A stretch of DNA of 42,372 nucleotides. Origin: Bacillota bacterium (GTDB taxonomy: Bacteria > Bacillota > Clostridia > Peptostreptococcales > Anaerovoracaceae). The stretch's first letter is position 1, and every line of letters starts with the position of its first letter. Shown piece after piece: positions 31,704-41,542 of the stretch. The DNA is taken from assembly GCA_017442785.1 (NCBI GenBank), contig JAFRZB010000007.1:1-42372 (forward strand). Reading direction: 5' to 3'. A model generated the notes under the pieces. The model was not told the origin of the DNA, did not search any database, and saw nothing but the letters and a program-made list of their open reading frames with translations. A program made the position numbers and the translations under genes.

Positions 31704-33104
31704 TTACGATCTGATGATCTGGACTCCCTGAGGGGTGTCTTTGAGTGTGATACCTCTTGCTGCGAGCTCGTCTCTGATCCTGTCTGCGGTAGCCCAGTCC
31801 TTTGCTTTTCTGGCTGCTGCGCGCTCGTCGATGAGCTTTTGAAGTTCGTCATCTATCTCCTCTTTCTTCTCCTGCCTTAAGAGTCCAAGCACCGCCGTAA
31901 GCTCGTCCAGGAGCTTGAAGGCCTCCGATGCGAAAGCTTTGGTGGCGCCGCCAGCAACGTCCCTGTTGATGTCCGCTATAAGCTCGAACACCGCGCTTAT
32001 TGCGTCGGCGGTATTGAGGTCGTCGTCCATACTGTCTATGAACTTCTGCCTGTGAGCGTCATAGGCCGCAAGCTTTTCCTTCTCCTCCGCCGTCATCTCC
32101 CCTTCAGCTCCGTTGCTGATAAGGTGCTTTAGGGTGGACTTGCAGTTCTGCATCCTCTCAAGACCTGCCTTTGCGGCCTCCATGAGATCCCTTGAGAAGT
32201 TTATCGGTCCCCTGTACTGGGCAGAGAGCAGGAAGTATCGCAGCACCTCGCCGTCATACTCCTTAAGGACATCGCGCAGCAGGAAGAAATTCCCCGCGGA
32301 CTTGGACATCTTTTCGCCGTCTATGTTTATGAAGCCGTTGTGCATCCAGTAGCGGCTGAAGGTCTTGCCCGTAAGACCCTCGGACTGCGCTATCTCGTTC
32401 TCGTGGTGTGGGAACTGAAGGTCCTCTCCGCCTGCGTGAAGGTCTATGGTATCCCCGAGGTACTTCTTGGACATTGCCGAGCACTCTATGTGCCAGCCCG
32501 GGCGTCCCATGCCCCAGGGGCTGTCCCAGGCTATCTCGTCCTCGGACTTTCTCGCCTTCCACAGCGCGAAGTCCAGCGGATCTTCCTTTATGTCGTTTAC
32601 CTCGACGCGGAAGCCGGATTCCAGCTCGTCTATGTTCTTGCCGGAGAGCTTGCCGTAGCCGGGGAACTTGCGGGTCCTGTAGTAGACGTCGCCGTTCACC
32701 TCGTAGGCCATGCCCTTGTCGATAAGGCCCTGCACGAACTTAATTATGTCCGGCATGGTCTGGGTGACTCTGGGATGCACGGTAGCCGGGGTGACGTTGA
32801 GCTGCTTTACGTCCTCAAAGTATGCGGCTATGTACTTTTCGCCTACCTCCAGAGCGGAGATCCCCTCCTCCCTGGCGCGGTTTATGATCTTGTCGTCCAC
32901 GTCCGTAAAGTTCTGCACGAACTTCACCTTCTGGCCCCTGTACTCCAGGTACTTGCGCATGGTGTCGAAGACCACTATGGGCCTTGCGTTGCCTATGTGT
33001 ATGTAGTTGTACACTGTAGGCCCGCATACGTACATTGTGAGCTTTTTGGGATCCTGGGGAACGAGCTCTTCTTTTCTTCTTGTAAGGGTGTTGTATACTT
33101 TCAT
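31704..33104 (-). CDS. cysS: Cysteinyl-tRNA synthetase
   Basis: This 466-residue class I synthetase has HIGN (36-39, within YIHIGNARP), Cys27 and later Cys/His as zinc ligands (HIECSAMS, HHENEIAQSEG) and KMSKS (about 265-269, KMSKSAGNF). The DALR-type anticodon domain is C-terminal. Normal length. It charges tRNA-Cys. Its start overlaps the proS stop by 4 bp. Confidence 0.95.
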   Translation of the reverse strand: MKVYNTLTRRKEELVPQDPKKLTMYVCGPTVYNYIHIGNARPIVVFDTMRKYLEYRGQKVKFVQNFTDVDDKIINRAREEGISALEVGEKYIAAYFEDVKQLNVTPATVHPRVTQTMPDIIKFVQGLIDKGMAYEVNGDVYYRTRKFPGYGKLSGKNIDELESGFRVEVNDIKEDPLDFALWKARKSEDEIAWDSPWGMGRPGWHIECSAMSKKYLGDTIDLHAGGEDLQFPHHENEIAQSEGLTGKTFSRYWMHNGFINIDGEKMSKSAGNFFLLRDVLKEYDGEVLRYFLLSAQYRGPINFSRDLMEAAKAGLERMQNCKSTLKHLISNGAEGEMTAEEKEKLAAYDAHRQKFIDSMDDDLNTADAISAVFELIADINRDVAGGATKAFASEAFKLLDELTAVLGLLRQEKKEEIDDELQKLIDERAAARKAKDWATADRIRDELAARGITLKDTPQGVQIIRS

Positions 33105-34843
33105 GGTCTTATTTTTTCCCTGTTGTACAGTTCTATGGCGGCGTCCGCTGCTTCCTCGGCAGTAAGGTCGGTGTTGTCCCCGCCCCTGCGGAGCTTATAC
33201 TCCACTATGCCGTCCGCGGCCTTCTTGCCTACGGTTATGCGTATCGGGAAGCCTATGAGGTCCGCGTCCTTGAACTTGACGCCCGGACGCTCGTCGCGCT
33301 CGTCTATCACTACCTCAAGGCCCGCAGCCTCAAGCCTTGCGGATATGCTTCCGGCCAGGCTCATCTGGATCTCGTCCTTCGGGTTGATGACTGTGACAAC
33401 GGCGTGGTACGGAGCTACGCTCATGGGCCAGATTATGCCGTTGTCGTCGTGGTACTGCTCCACCACGGCCGCAAGAGTCCTGGTGACTCCTATGCCGTAG
33501 CAGCCCATTATCACCGGGTGCTCCTGCTGGTTCTCGTCCTTAAAGTAAAGGTGCATGGCCTCGGAGTACTTGGTGCCGAGCTTGAACACCTGGCCTACCT
33601 CTATGCCCCTGGCGCTCTTTACGGGCTGTCCGCATACCGGGCACGGGTCTCCCGCCTGCAGGAGCTTAAGGTCTGTTACTATGTCCGCCTTGTAGTCCCT
33701 GCCGTAGTTTACGTTTATGTAGTGATGGTCCGCCTCGCATGCTCCTGCGCAGAGGTTCCTGGCCCCCACGAGCTCGGTATCCACTACTACGGTGCAGTCG
33801 TGCAGGCCTATGGGGCCGGTAAAGCCGCCCACACAGCCCGTGGCCGCAGCCATGGCTGCCTCGTCCGCGAACTGCACGGCATAGTCCGGGATGCCCAGGG
33901 CGTTTATAAGCTTGGTCTTGTTGAGCTGCCTGTCTCCCCTTAAGAAGCAGGCGATGTATCTTACGGGCGCGCTCGGATCCTCGGGATCGAAGGTCTCAAG
34001 CAGCAGAGCCTTTATGGTCCTGCTCTGCGGAAGATCAAGATAAGCGGCAACGGCCTCTATGGTCTTGGTGCCGGGGGTGAGCTTCTTTTCGAGCGGGAGC
34101 ATCTCCTCGTCGGAAGCAGGCGTATCCTTAAACGCCGCGCGCTCCGCTGTGGCTGCCATCGAGCAGTGGTCGCAGTAGATTATCTCCTCTTCGCCTATCT
34201 CGGAAAGAGCGCAGAACTCGTGGGAGTTGCTGCCGCCTATGGCTCCGGAGTCCGCCTCCACCGCGCGGTAGTTAAGGCCGCAGCGGTCGAAGATCTTCTC
34301 GTAGGCGTTGTACATGTTCTTATAGCTTACGTCCAGGCCTGCCTCGTCGCGGTCGAAGGAATAATCGTCCTTCATTATGAACTCGCGGCTCCTTATGAGT
34401 CCGAAGCGCGGACGGGCTTCGTCGCGGTACTTGTGCTGTATCTGATAGAGGTTCAGCGGGAGCTGCCTGTAGCTGGAGACCTGCTGGCGCACTATGTCGG
34501 TGAATATCTCCTCGTGCGTGGGGCCGAGGCAGAACTCGCGGTCGTTCCTGTCCTTAAGGCGCATAAGCTCCGGACCGTAAGCGTACCAGCGGCCGGATTC
34601 CTGCCAGAGCTCCGCGGGCTGCAGCGCGGACATAAGGACCTCCTGCGCTCCTGCGGCGTCCATCTCCTCGCGGACTATCTGCTCTATCTTGCGCAGAGCC
34701 CTGTAGCCCATGGGCATGAAGGCGTAGACGCCTGATACCAGCTTTTTGATCATGCCTGCCCTTAAAAGCAGGATATGGCTGGGGATCTCCGCCTCGGAGG
34801 GTACCTCTCTTAACGTGCTTAAAAACATCTGTGAAGCTTTCAT
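33101..34843 (-). CDS. proS: Prolyl-tRNA synthetase (bacterial type)
   Basis: This 580-residue class II synthetase has motif 1 near 60-80 (EIVREEMDAAGAQEVLMS-like), motif 2 with RDEARPRFGLIRSREFIMKD near 135-155, an INS editing domain (about 225-390; NALGIPDYAVQF, VGGFTGPIGL) and motif 3 GCYGIGVTRTLAAVVEQ near 440. The presence of INS marks the bacterial type with Ala-tRNA(Pro) editing. It is 24 bp downstream of ispDF and coupled to cysS. Confidence 0.95.
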   Translation of the reverse strand: MKASQMFLSTLREVPSEAEIPSHILLLRAGMIKKLVSGVYAFMPMGYRALRKIEQIVREEMDAAGAQEVLMSALQPAELWQESGRWYAYGPELMRLKDRNDREFCLGPTHEEIFTDIVRQQVSSYRQLPLNLYQIQHKYRDEARPRFGLIRSREFIMKDDYSFDRDEAGLDVSYKNMYNAYEKIFDRCGLNYRAVEADSGAIGGSNSHEFCALSEIGEEEIIYCDHCSMAATAERAAFKDTPASDEEMLPLEKKLTPGTKTIEAVAAYLDLPQSRTIKALLLETFDPEDPSAPVRYIACFLRGDRQLNKTKLINALGIPDYAVQFADEAAMAAATGCVGGFTGPIGLHDCTVVVDTELVGARNLCAGACEADHHYINVNYGRDYKADIVTDLKLLQAGDPCPVCGQPVKSARGIEVGQVFKLGTKYSEAMHLYFKDENQQEHPVIMGCYGIGVTRTLAAVVEQYHDDNGIIWPMSVAPYHAVVTVINPKDEIQMSLAGSISARLEAAGLEVVIDERDERPGVKFKDADLIGFPIRITVGKKAADGIVEYKLRRGGDNTDLTAEEAADAAIELYNREKIRP

Positions 34844-34867
34844 ATCTTTCTTATCCTTTCGGCTGTG

Positions 34868-36004
34868 CTATCTTATAGTGGCTGTCGCCAGGCAGCTTAT
34901 GGCGCCGCCGTCTCCGGTAACGCCCAGGCCCTCCTCTGTGGTGGCCTTTATCCCAACGCAGGACGGCGGTATGTCCAAAGCCTCCGCCACGGCAAAGCGC
35001 ATGGCGTCTATGTAGGGAGAGAGCTTAGGACGCTGTGCAACAATTGTAGCATCTGCATTGGATATCGTAAAGCCCGCATTTCTTACTATTTCGGCGGTCT
35101 TTTTGAGTATCTCCCTTCCGCTCATACCTTCGGTGTCCTTTGAGCTGTCCGGGAACCAGTATCCTATGTCCCGAAGAGCCGCGGCTCCCAAAAGGGCATC
35201 CGCCAACGCGTGCGCGCAGACGTCCGCGTCCGAGTGTCCCAGAAGGCCCTTTTCATACGGTATCTCCACGCATCCCAGCATAAGCTTCCTGTCCGGGACC
35301 ATCCTGTGCACGTCGTATCCAATGCCGCTCCTGCAGTTCATCGGCAGATCCTCCGGTGTAGTTATCTTTATGTTGTCGTAGGAGCCCTCGGTGATCACCA
35401 CCTTTGCCCCCATGCGCTCCGCAAGACCCGCGTCGTCCGTTCCGGTAAAGCCTTCCTCCTCCGCCTTAAGAAGCGCTTCTCTTAAGACCTTAGCCTTAAA
35501 GCCCTGAGGAGTCTGGACCTCGTAGAGACTGTTTCTGTCCAGCGTGCGCTCCGCGGTCCTTATGGTGTTCTTTGGCCTAACGCAGGCTGTCACCGCGTCC
35601 GCCCCGCCTTTAAGGGCATCCATAACGCGCCTTATGACTTCCCCGCTGACGTACGGCCTTGCTCCGTCGTGCACAAGCACCAGCTCCGGATCCGTAAGCG
35701 CGTTCAGACCGTTAAGCACGCTGCGCTGCCTGGTATCCGCTCCCTCGCGCACCATCACCTTGGGGAACAGCCCCACTCCGCTGGTACAGGCGTGCAGGTG
35801 CTGCGCAATCAGATCCTGACAGTAGGCGGCGTCTCCCGGAGGGCACACCACCACTATCTCTTCTATATCCTTTATACCACAAAATGCTCTGACGGTCTCC
35901 GCTATCATCGGAAGGCCGCCGAGCATCATGTACTGTTTGGGAACGCTGCCGCCCATTCGGCTCCCGGAGCCTGCGGCAGCTATGATCGCCGATATCCTGC
36001 TCAT
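34868..36004 (-). CDS. ispDF: Bifunctional IspD/IspF enzyme of the MEP isoprenoid pathway
   Basis: This 378-residue fusion has IspD first (about 1-225: AAAGSGSRMGGSVPKQYM nucleotide-binding loop, VLVHDGARPYVS) and IspF second (about 227-378: GIGYDVHRM metal ligands, GHSDADVCAHALADALLG, ATIVAQRPKL). It catalyses formation of CDP-methylerythritol and then the cyclodiphosphate; the IspE step between is encoded elsewhere. The fusion is common in some bacteria. It starts 3 bp after the PIN/TRAM gene. Confidence 0.93.
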   Translation of the reverse strand: MSRISAIIAAAGSGSRMGGSVPKQYMMLGGLPMIAETVRAFCGIKDIEEIVVVCPPGDAAYCQDLIAQHLHACTSGVGLFPKVMVREGADTRQRSVLNGLNALTDPELVLVHDGARPYVSGEVIRRVMDALKGGADAVTACVRPKNTIRTAERTLDRNSLYEVQTPQGFKAKVLREALLKAEEEGFTGTDDAGLAERMGAKVVITEGSYDNIKITTPEDLPMNCRSGIGYDVHRMVPDRKLMLGCVEIPYEKGLLGHSDADVCAHALADALLGAAALRDIGYWFPDSSKDTEGMSGREILKKTAEIVRNAGFTISNADATIVAQRPKLSPYIDAMRFAVAEALDIPPSCVGIKATTEEGLGVTGDGGAISCLATATIR

Positions 36005-36007
36005 GGA

Positions 36008-37111
36008 TCAAATGGGTTTGGCGAATATCATCCGCCCGGCTGAGGTCTGGAGCACGCTCGTTACCGTAGTATTTACGGTCTGCCCTATGAGCTTCCTCGC
36101 GTTCTCCACGACTATCATCGTTCCGTCGTCCAGGTAAGCCAGGGCCTGGGAGTTCTCCTTGCCCTCCTTTACCAGGAACACCTGGAGCTGCTCTCCCGGA
36201 AGCACCACGGGCTTTAAGGTGTTGGCAAGCTCGTTTATGTTGAGAACTCCTACTCCCTGTATGGCGGCCACCTTGTTCAGGTTGAAGTCGTTGGTCACCA
36301 CCACGCCCTTCATGTTCTGGGCGAGCTTAAGGAGCTTCACGTCCACCTCGGGGATGTCCTCCAGGGACTTGTCGGAGCCGGTCTCATAGATCTCTATGCC
36401 GTACTCCGTCTGTATCTTGTTGAGGATGTCAAGCCCCCTGCGGCCTCGGTTCCTCTTAAGAGGATCCGAGGAGTCCGCTATGTGCCTGAGCTCCACAAGA
36501 ACGAATGATGGAATAACTATGTCTCCCTCGATAAAACCGGTCTTCAAAATATCGACTATCCTTCCGTCGATAATGACACTGGTGTCGAGGATCTTCGGGG
36601 CCGCGCCTGTGCGCCCCTTCGTTTTGCGTTTTGCGCTCTGCTGCTCCTTAGGCACGGAAGAAGCCTGGAGAAATTTGAAATCCGGGCTGAACTTTCTGGC
36701 AAGTATAACGCCTAAGGACCCAAAGGCCAAGTAAAGAAGTACCGTCAGTATCACGTTCAGGTTCAGCTTCTGAAGCACCTGTATCCCATTAATAATCGGC
36801 GAGATAAGGTAAGCTATCACCAGTCCTGCGATAAGACCAAGTACTATGGGGAACAGATCTTCGGCGCTGAGCTTTTCGGATATCTCGGCAGCCACGCTGT
36901 TCGCGACTCTTCTCCCCTGGTTGGAAAGTATCGAAAAAATGTTAAAAAAGATAATTCCGATGATCCCCGTGAACAGAACTACCGCCAGGATGCGCTCCGT
37001 GCTCTGAAGCCCGGAAAGGACGTCCCAGTTGTCCACGAGATAAGTCGATACTCCATAACCCAACAGCATTCCGCAGACCGTCAAAACGAAGCGGAATACC
37101 TTTTTAAGCAT
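36008..37111 (-). CDS. PIN and TRAM domain membrane protein (YacL-like)
   Basis: This 367-residue protein has four N-terminal membrane segments (about 5-25, 38-60, 85-105 and 117-137). A PIN nuclease domain follows (about 175-290; ILDTSVIIDGRIVDIL with catalytic Asp, IPSFVLVELRHIADSSD, VVVTNDFNLNKVA) and then a C-terminal TRAM domain (about 300-365). The YacL family is found between carD and ispD in many Bacillota. The acidic residues for RNase activity are present, but its cellular substrate is not established. Confidence 0.9.
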   Translation of the reverse strand: MLKKVFRFVLTVCGMLLGYGVSTYLVDNWDVLSGLQSTERILAVVLFTGIIGIIFFNIFSILSNQGRRVANSVAAEISEKLSAEDLFPIVLGLIAGLVIAYLISPIINGIQVLQKLNLNVILTVLLYLAFGSLGVILARKFSPDFKFLQASSVPKEQQSAKRKTKGRTGAAPKILDTSVIIDGRIVDILKTGFIEGDIVIPSFVLVELRHIADSSDPLKRNRGRRGLDILNKIQTEYGIEIYETGSDKSLEDIPEVDVKLLKLAQNMKGVVVTNDFNLNKVAAIQGVGVLNINELANTLKPVVLPGEQLQVFLVKEGKENSQALAYLDDGTMIVVENARKLIGQTVNTTVTSVLQTSAGRMIFAKPI

Positions 37112-37170
37112 CGTATCCTCCTTTATATTTTATTGTTTTATATTAACACGACTGTCCGAAAAGAGGGGTG

Positions 37171-37644
37171 TCAGATCGAACTGTCGATGATATCGAGCGC
37201 CTTGTCCTCTGAGATGTTGAGGACCATCGTCATCTCGGAGCTGAGTATGTGCTTTGCGCTTGTAAGAAGCTTTTTTTCTCCGGTAGAGAGCTTTTTGCCG
37301 CGGTCCACCCTTACGAGATTCCTTATGACCTCAGCCACCTGGCAGAGATCTCCAGTCTTGAGCTTTTCCATGTTCTCGCGGTTCCTGCGGTTCCAGTTCT
37401 CGTCCATGGGAGTGGACTCTGCGGAAAGGACCTTGTAAACGGGTTCCAGATGCCCCGCAGCCACCACGGGACGAAGGCCTATCTCCTCCGCGCCCTTTAC
37501 AGGCACCATCACCTGCATGTTCCCGTGCTTTATCCTTATAATATAATACGACCTTGTTTCGCCAAGGATCTGCTTCTCTTCTATTGTCTCGATCAGGCCG
37601 GCGCCGTGCATAGGGTACACGACCTTATCGCCAATATTAAACAT
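37171..37644 (-). CDS. CarD/CdnL-family transcription regulator
   Basis: This 157-residue protein has an N-terminal RNA-polymerase-interacting domain (FNIGDKVVYPMHGAGLIETI, about 1-60) and a helical C-terminal DNA-contacting domain (NRRNRENMEKLKTGDLCQVA). It stabilises promoter open complexes. ATG 37644 has GGAGGAGT upstream; the longer frame to 37695 reads into the promoter and is rejected. It begins the leftward housekeeping operon. Confidence 0.9.
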   Translation of the reverse strand: MFNIGDKVVYPMHGAGLIETIEEKQILGETRSYYIIRIKHGNMQVMVPVKGAEEIGLRPVVAAGHLEPVYKVLSAESTPMDENWNRRNRENMEKLKTGDLCQVAEVIRNLVRVDRGKKLSTGEKKLLTSAKHILSSEMTMVLNISEDKALDIIDSSI

Positions 37645-37666
37645 ACCGATACTCCTCCGTGGGTAT

Positions 37667-37695
37667 ATTATAACGCACGGAGAAAAAATAGTCAA
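37667..37695 (-). promoter_or_regulatory. Promoter of the carD operon
   Basis: On the minus strand, -35 TTGACT (37690-37695) and -10 TATAAT (37667-37672) are 17 bp apart. This near-consensus promoter lies 22 bp before the carD start and may drive all genes through sigH. Confidence 0.8.
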
Positions 37696-37815
37696 ACGAT
37701 AAAAAGCTGTTTATTTTATCATTGAGTATCCTTTATGTCAATATATTTTTTATGATAATATTTTAACCTGTTGAAATTTTTTTCGCGTCTGTTGTGCAGA
37801 CACAAAAAACGCTTA

Positions 37816-39297
37816 TTATTCAATGTCTTTCGCCTGCGGAAGCGTAAACCAGAATCTGCTTCCTTCTCCGGGCTTGCTCTCAACTCCGTAGTCCGCGCCG
37901 TGCTGCTTAAGCACCTCAGAAGCTATCGAAAGGCCCAGTCCTGTGCCCTGGGAGCTCCTCTTCCCCTGCTTGCTGGCCTTCTGATAGCGGTTCCATATCT
38001 TCTCAAGATCCTCCTCCGCTATGCCTATGCCCTTGTCGGAGACCGAACATGTTATTCCCTTGCTGTCCCTTGAGAACTCCAGGGATACCTCCTTGGTGTC
38101 CTTGCTGTAGCGTATGGCGTTGGAAAGGAGGTTGGCTATCACCTGCTGTATCCTGTGCCTGTCAGCGTGTACCACAGTGCTTCCCGGGACCTTGGTCAGG
38201 CGGAACTTAAAGCCCTCCTGCTCCATCACCTTATATGTGGAGAATACGCCCTCGGCGGCCTCCTGGAGGTCGAAGTCCTCCATCTTCATCTCCATTACGC
38301 CTGCCTGCATCCTGGAGAGCGTAAGTATGTCGCCAACCAGCTCATCCAGCCTGTCGGTCTCCTTTATTATGACCTCCAGATGCTCCTCCCTCTTGGCGGG
38401 ATTGTCTCCGGAGATGTCGCGTATGAGCTCAGCGTAGGACTTTATCATGGTAAGAGGCGTGCGAAGGTCGTGGGAGACGTTCGCTATCAGGTCCTTTTGC
38501 AGCGCGTCCGTGGCCTTAAGATCCTTTGCAGTCTGGTTGAGAGTGTCTGCAAGATCCTCCATCTCCCTGTAGGAGCCCCCTTCAAAGGACACGTCGTAGT
38601 TGCCCTTTGCAAGCTCCCTGGCCTTTACCTCCATCTTGATAATAGGCTTTGCCAGATGCTTGGAGGTTATCCTCGCCACGAATATGCCTATGACAAGGGC
38701 TATGACCGTAACTACCAGAAGCTGAGATCTTAAGATCCCCACAGCCGGGCCGAGAGGCGTCAGGACCGCCAGCGCGTAGATGTATACGGGGTTTCTGTCG
38801 GAACTCTCGACATATCTGGCGTAGACGTAGTCCTTGGAGTTTCCTATGGGATCCTTGGATGTAAAATTCACCGGGCCGCCGCTTGCCACCAGCTTTTCCC
38901 TGGCCTCGTCTATCAGCTGCCTTGTATTGAAGCGCATGCCCCTTCCTATCTGCGCGTCGGTCGACGAGATATGGAAGGACCCATCTGTCGATTCTATCCA
39001 GAAGAAGATGTCGTTGTCCTGAGAGGTCTCCCCCAGGTACTGCATGAATTTTTCATAGGAGAGCCCGTCTTCGGAGGTCGAATAGTAGTTTGCCACGGCA
39101 GTAACCGCCTTGGCGCAGCGCCGGCTCATGGCAAACTCGTAGTACCTGTCAAGGAAAACGGACTGAAATATCCAGAGTATCCCCATAAGCACTACCGCAA
39201 ACACAATAAAAGACGCGGTGAGCATGTACCGAAGGTCTGCCACGCGGCGTCTTTTACCGTTGTCGGAATTGGTCTTTCCTAAGTCTTCAGTCTTCAA
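37816..39297 (-). CDS. Membrane sensor histidine kinase
   Basis: This 493-residue kinase has membrane segments at about 26-48 and 190-212 that flank an extracellular sensor domain of about 140 residues. HAMP (about 212-265) and HisKA with His near 275 (ANVSHDLRTPLTMIKSYAEL) follow. The ATPase domain has N box NLLSNAIRYS, G1 DKGIGIAEEDL and GTGLGLSIA. The overall layout is like the PhoR/VicK group. Its start overlaps the response regulator's 3' end by 11 bp, so the two are one coupled unit. Confidence 0.92.
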   Translation of the reverse strand: MKTEDLGKTNSDNGKRRRVADLRYMLTASFIVFAVVLMGILWIFQSVFLDRYYEFAMSRRCAKAVTAVANYYSTSEDGLSYEKFMQYLGETSQDNDIFFWIESTDGSFHISSTDAQIGRGMRFNTRQLIDEAREKLVASGGPVNFTSKDPIGNSKDYVYARYVESSDRNPVYIYALAVLTPLGPAVGILRSQLLVVTVIALVIGIFVARITSKHLAKPIIKMEVKARELAKGNYDVSFEGGSYREMEDLADTLNQTAKDLKATDALQKDLIANVSHDLRTPLTMIKSYAELIRDISGDNPAKREEHLEVIIKETDRLDELVGDILTLSRMQAGVMEMKMEDFDLQEAAEGVFSTYKVMEQEGFKFRLTKVPGSTVVHADRHRIQQVIANLLSNAIRYSKDTKEVSLEFSRDSKGITCSVSDKGIGIAEEDLEKIWNRYQKASKQGKRSSQGTGLGLSIASEVLKQHGADYGVESKPGEGSRFWFTLPQAKDIE

Positions 39298-39961
39298 ACT
39301 TGTATCCTATGCCCCTTACGGTGGTTATCTTGTCCCTGTACGCTCCGAGCCTTCCCCTGAGGTTCTTGATGTGCGTATCTATGGTACGGTCGTCCCCGAA
39401 GAAATCGTAGCCCCAGATGTCCTGAAGCATCCTGTCCCTTGAGAGCGCGATGTTCTTGTTCTGCATCAGATAGGCCAGGATCTCGTATTCCTTGAGAGTG
39501 CAGTCTATCTTTACGCCGTCCACGGTGACGGTCCTGGACTCGGTATTCACCTCGAGCCCTCCGGACACCAGCGTGGTCTGCTTTGTGCCGCCTTCGGCGC
39601 GCGCCTTCCTCGCAAGCACCGCTGCCACCCTTGCCATAAGCTCCTTGGGGCTGAAGGGCTTTACGACGTAGTCGTCTATGCCGAGCTCAAAGCCGAAGAG
39701 CTTGTCGTACTCCTCTCCGCGGGCGGAGAGCATTATCACGGGTATGTCCTTTTCCTTCTTGATCTCCTTGCAGGCGGAGTAACCGTCGAGCCTTGGCATC
39801 ATGATGTCCATGATTATGAGATCGTAATCGTTGTTGAGGCACTTTGCGACGGCCTGCATACCGTCTTCCGCCTCGTCTGTCTCGTATTTATTGAACTGGG
39901 CGTATTCGCGGATCACCTCGCGTATCCTTGCCTCGTCGTCTACTATCAATATCTTAGCCAT
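39287..39961 (-). CDS. OmpR-family response regulator
   Basis: This 224-residue protein has a receiver domain with phospho-acceptor Asp52 (IIMDIMMPR), acidic pocket DDE (8-10) and Lys near 102 (YVVKPFSPKEL). A winged-helix DNA-binding domain is at about 130-223 (LKEYEILAYLMQNKNIALSR, DRTIDTHIKNLRGRLG). AGGAGG precedes the ATG. It is the partner of the adjacent kinase; target genes are not visible. Confidence 0.93.
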   Translation of the reverse strand: MAKILIVDDEARIREVIREYAQFNKYETDEAEDGMQAVAKCLNNDYDLIIMDIMMPRLDGYSACKEIKKEKDIPVIMLSARGEEYDKLFGFELGIDDYVVKPFSPKELMARVAAVLARKARAEGGTKQTTLVSGGLEVNTESRTVTVDGVKIDCTLKEYEILAYLMQNKNIALSRDRMLQDIWGYDFFGDDRTIDTHIKNLRGRLGAYRDKITTVRGIGYKFED

Positions 39962-40009
39962 AGCATCCTCCTGAATGTCGCTTAGGTCGTTTTCTTTATT
40001 ATATTAACA

Positions 40010-41422
40010 TCATACGCTCTTTTTTTGTGAAATCTGTGAAGATGCCGTGATTGCTTCGGCAAGCGTCTTTACGCCTATGAGCCTTATTCCGCCGGCGCCT
40101 TTTATCCCTGCAACGTTCCTCTGCGGAAGGATGACAGCCTTAAAACCAAGCCTTGCCGCCTCCTTTACAAGCTTTTCCGCGGCCTGCACCGGACGAAGGT
40201 CTCCGGTGAGCCCTATCTCGCCTATGCACAGCACGTCCGCAGGTATCTTTACGTTCTTCTCATCGGACCAGATGGCAAGCGCAGCCGCAAGATCGCAGCT
40301 CGTTCCCTCCGGCCGAAGCCCTCCTACGACGTTTACGTATACGTCCCGGTTGAGCAGGGTCACCCCCGCCTTCCTCTCAAGCACGGCTATTATCATGCCA
40401 AGGCGCTGGCTGTCTATGCCTATGGCCGTCCTTCTTGCAAAGCCAACGCTCGTGGGGGCTGTAAGGGCCTGTATCTCCAGGAGCAGAGGCCTTGTCCCCT
40501 CGTATACCGCAGTAGCAACGGCGCCTTCGGCGCTCTCTGAGAGACCCTCCAGGAAGCTCTGGGACAGGTTCTCGACGCCTATCAGGCCCTCCTCCCTCAT
40601 CTCAAAGGCTCCGAGCTCGGAGGTGGTCCCGAAGCGGTTCTTTACCGCCCGCAGCAGCCTCAGATCCTGGCTGCGCTCCCCTGAGAACTGAAGCACGGTG
40701 TCCACCATATGCTCCACTATCCTGGGGCCCGCAAGCTCTCCGCTCTTCGTAACGTGGGCAACTATGAATACCGGGATGTTCATCCCCTTGCCTATGTTCA
40801 TAAGGAGGTTGCCGCACTGCCTCACCTGGGAGACGCTCCCGGGAGCGGAGTCCAGCTCGTCCGTGTACATGGTCTGTATGGAATCTATTATCAGAAAGAC
40901 AGGCTGCACGTCCTGCACGGCTGCCATTATCTCATCCATGTTGGTCTGGGAGAGCAGGAACAGATCCTTAAGATCTCCTCTGCATACGCGGTCCGAGCGC
41001 ATCTTTATCTGCTCCTCGGATTCCTCGCCGGAAACGTATAGGACCTTGCCGTAGCGTTTGGCTATCTCGGACGCCGCCTGGATTATTATCGTGGACTTTC
41101 CTATGCCGGGCTCTCCGGATATGAGACAGAGAGACCCTTTTACAAGCCCGCCTCCAAGCACCCTGTTGAGCTCGGGTATGCCGGTATCCAGCCTGCTGGT
41201 CTGTCCGGAGACCACGTCTCCTATCGCCACGGGACGGCTCTTCCTGGCGCCTGCCTGCGAGGCACCGGTGCGCCTTCTGCTGTCGCCCTCGGCGGGCTCA
41301 GTCACCTTTTCCTCCACAAAGGAGTTCCAGGATCCGCAGACGCTGCACTGTCCCAGCCACTTGGGGCTCTCAAAGCCGCAGGTCTGGCACACGAATACTG
41401 TCTTGTTCTTCTTGTTTGCCAT
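40010..41422 (-). CDS. radA: DNA repair protein RadA
   Basis: This 470-residue protein has an N-terminal zinc finger (C12-x2-C15, C26-x2-C29), a RecA-like ATPase with Walker A GEPGIGKST, the RadA-specific KNRFG motif (AVKNRFGTTSELG) and a Lon-protease-like C-terminal domain (about 350-455). It acts in recombination as a branch-migration helicase. AAAGGA precedes the ATG. The last residues (SSQISQKKSV) end just before the two-component genes. Confidence 0.95.
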   Translation of the reverse strand: MANKKNKTVFVCQTCGFESPKWLGQCSVCGSWNSFVEEKVTEPAEGDSRRRTGASQAGARKSRPVAIGDVVSGQTSRLDTGIPELNRVLGGGLVKGSLCLISGEPGIGKSTIIIQAASEIAKRYGKVLYVSGEESEEQIKMRSDRVCRGDLKDLFLLSQTNMDEIMAAVQDVQPVFLIIDSIQTMYTDELDSAPGSVSQVRQCGNLLMNIGKGMNIPVFIVAHVTKSGELAGPRIVEHMVDTVLQFSGERSQDLRLLRAVKNRFGTTSELGAFEMREEGLIGVENLSQSFLEGLSESAEGAVATAVYEGTRPLLLEIQALTAPTSVGFARRTAIGIDSQRLGMIIAVLERKAGVTLLNRDVYVNVVGGLRPEGTSCDLAAALAIWSDEKNVKIPADVLCIGEIGLTGDLRPVQAAEKLVKEAARLGFKAVILPQRNVAGIKGAGGIRLIGVKTLAEAITASSQISQKKSV

Positions 41423-41542
41423 GTCACTGTCCTTTCACGTCACCAGTAACATTTTAATTCAAAAGCCCTCTGCCTTCAATAAAAAAAGAAGCGTTTGAAA
41501 CGCCTCCTGTGCTATAATATCCAGTTAGGAGGGCTGAGAAAA

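Noticed and set aside
32340-33500. 386-codon plus-strand open frame across cysS and proS
   Set aside because: It is antisense to two unmistakable synthetase genes and has no coherent domain.
37734-37815. T-box or riboswitch leader for the proS/cysS operon
   Set aside because: The operon starts at carD with a plain promoter only 22 bp from the start codon, leaving no room for a structured leader; no T-box sequence was seen.
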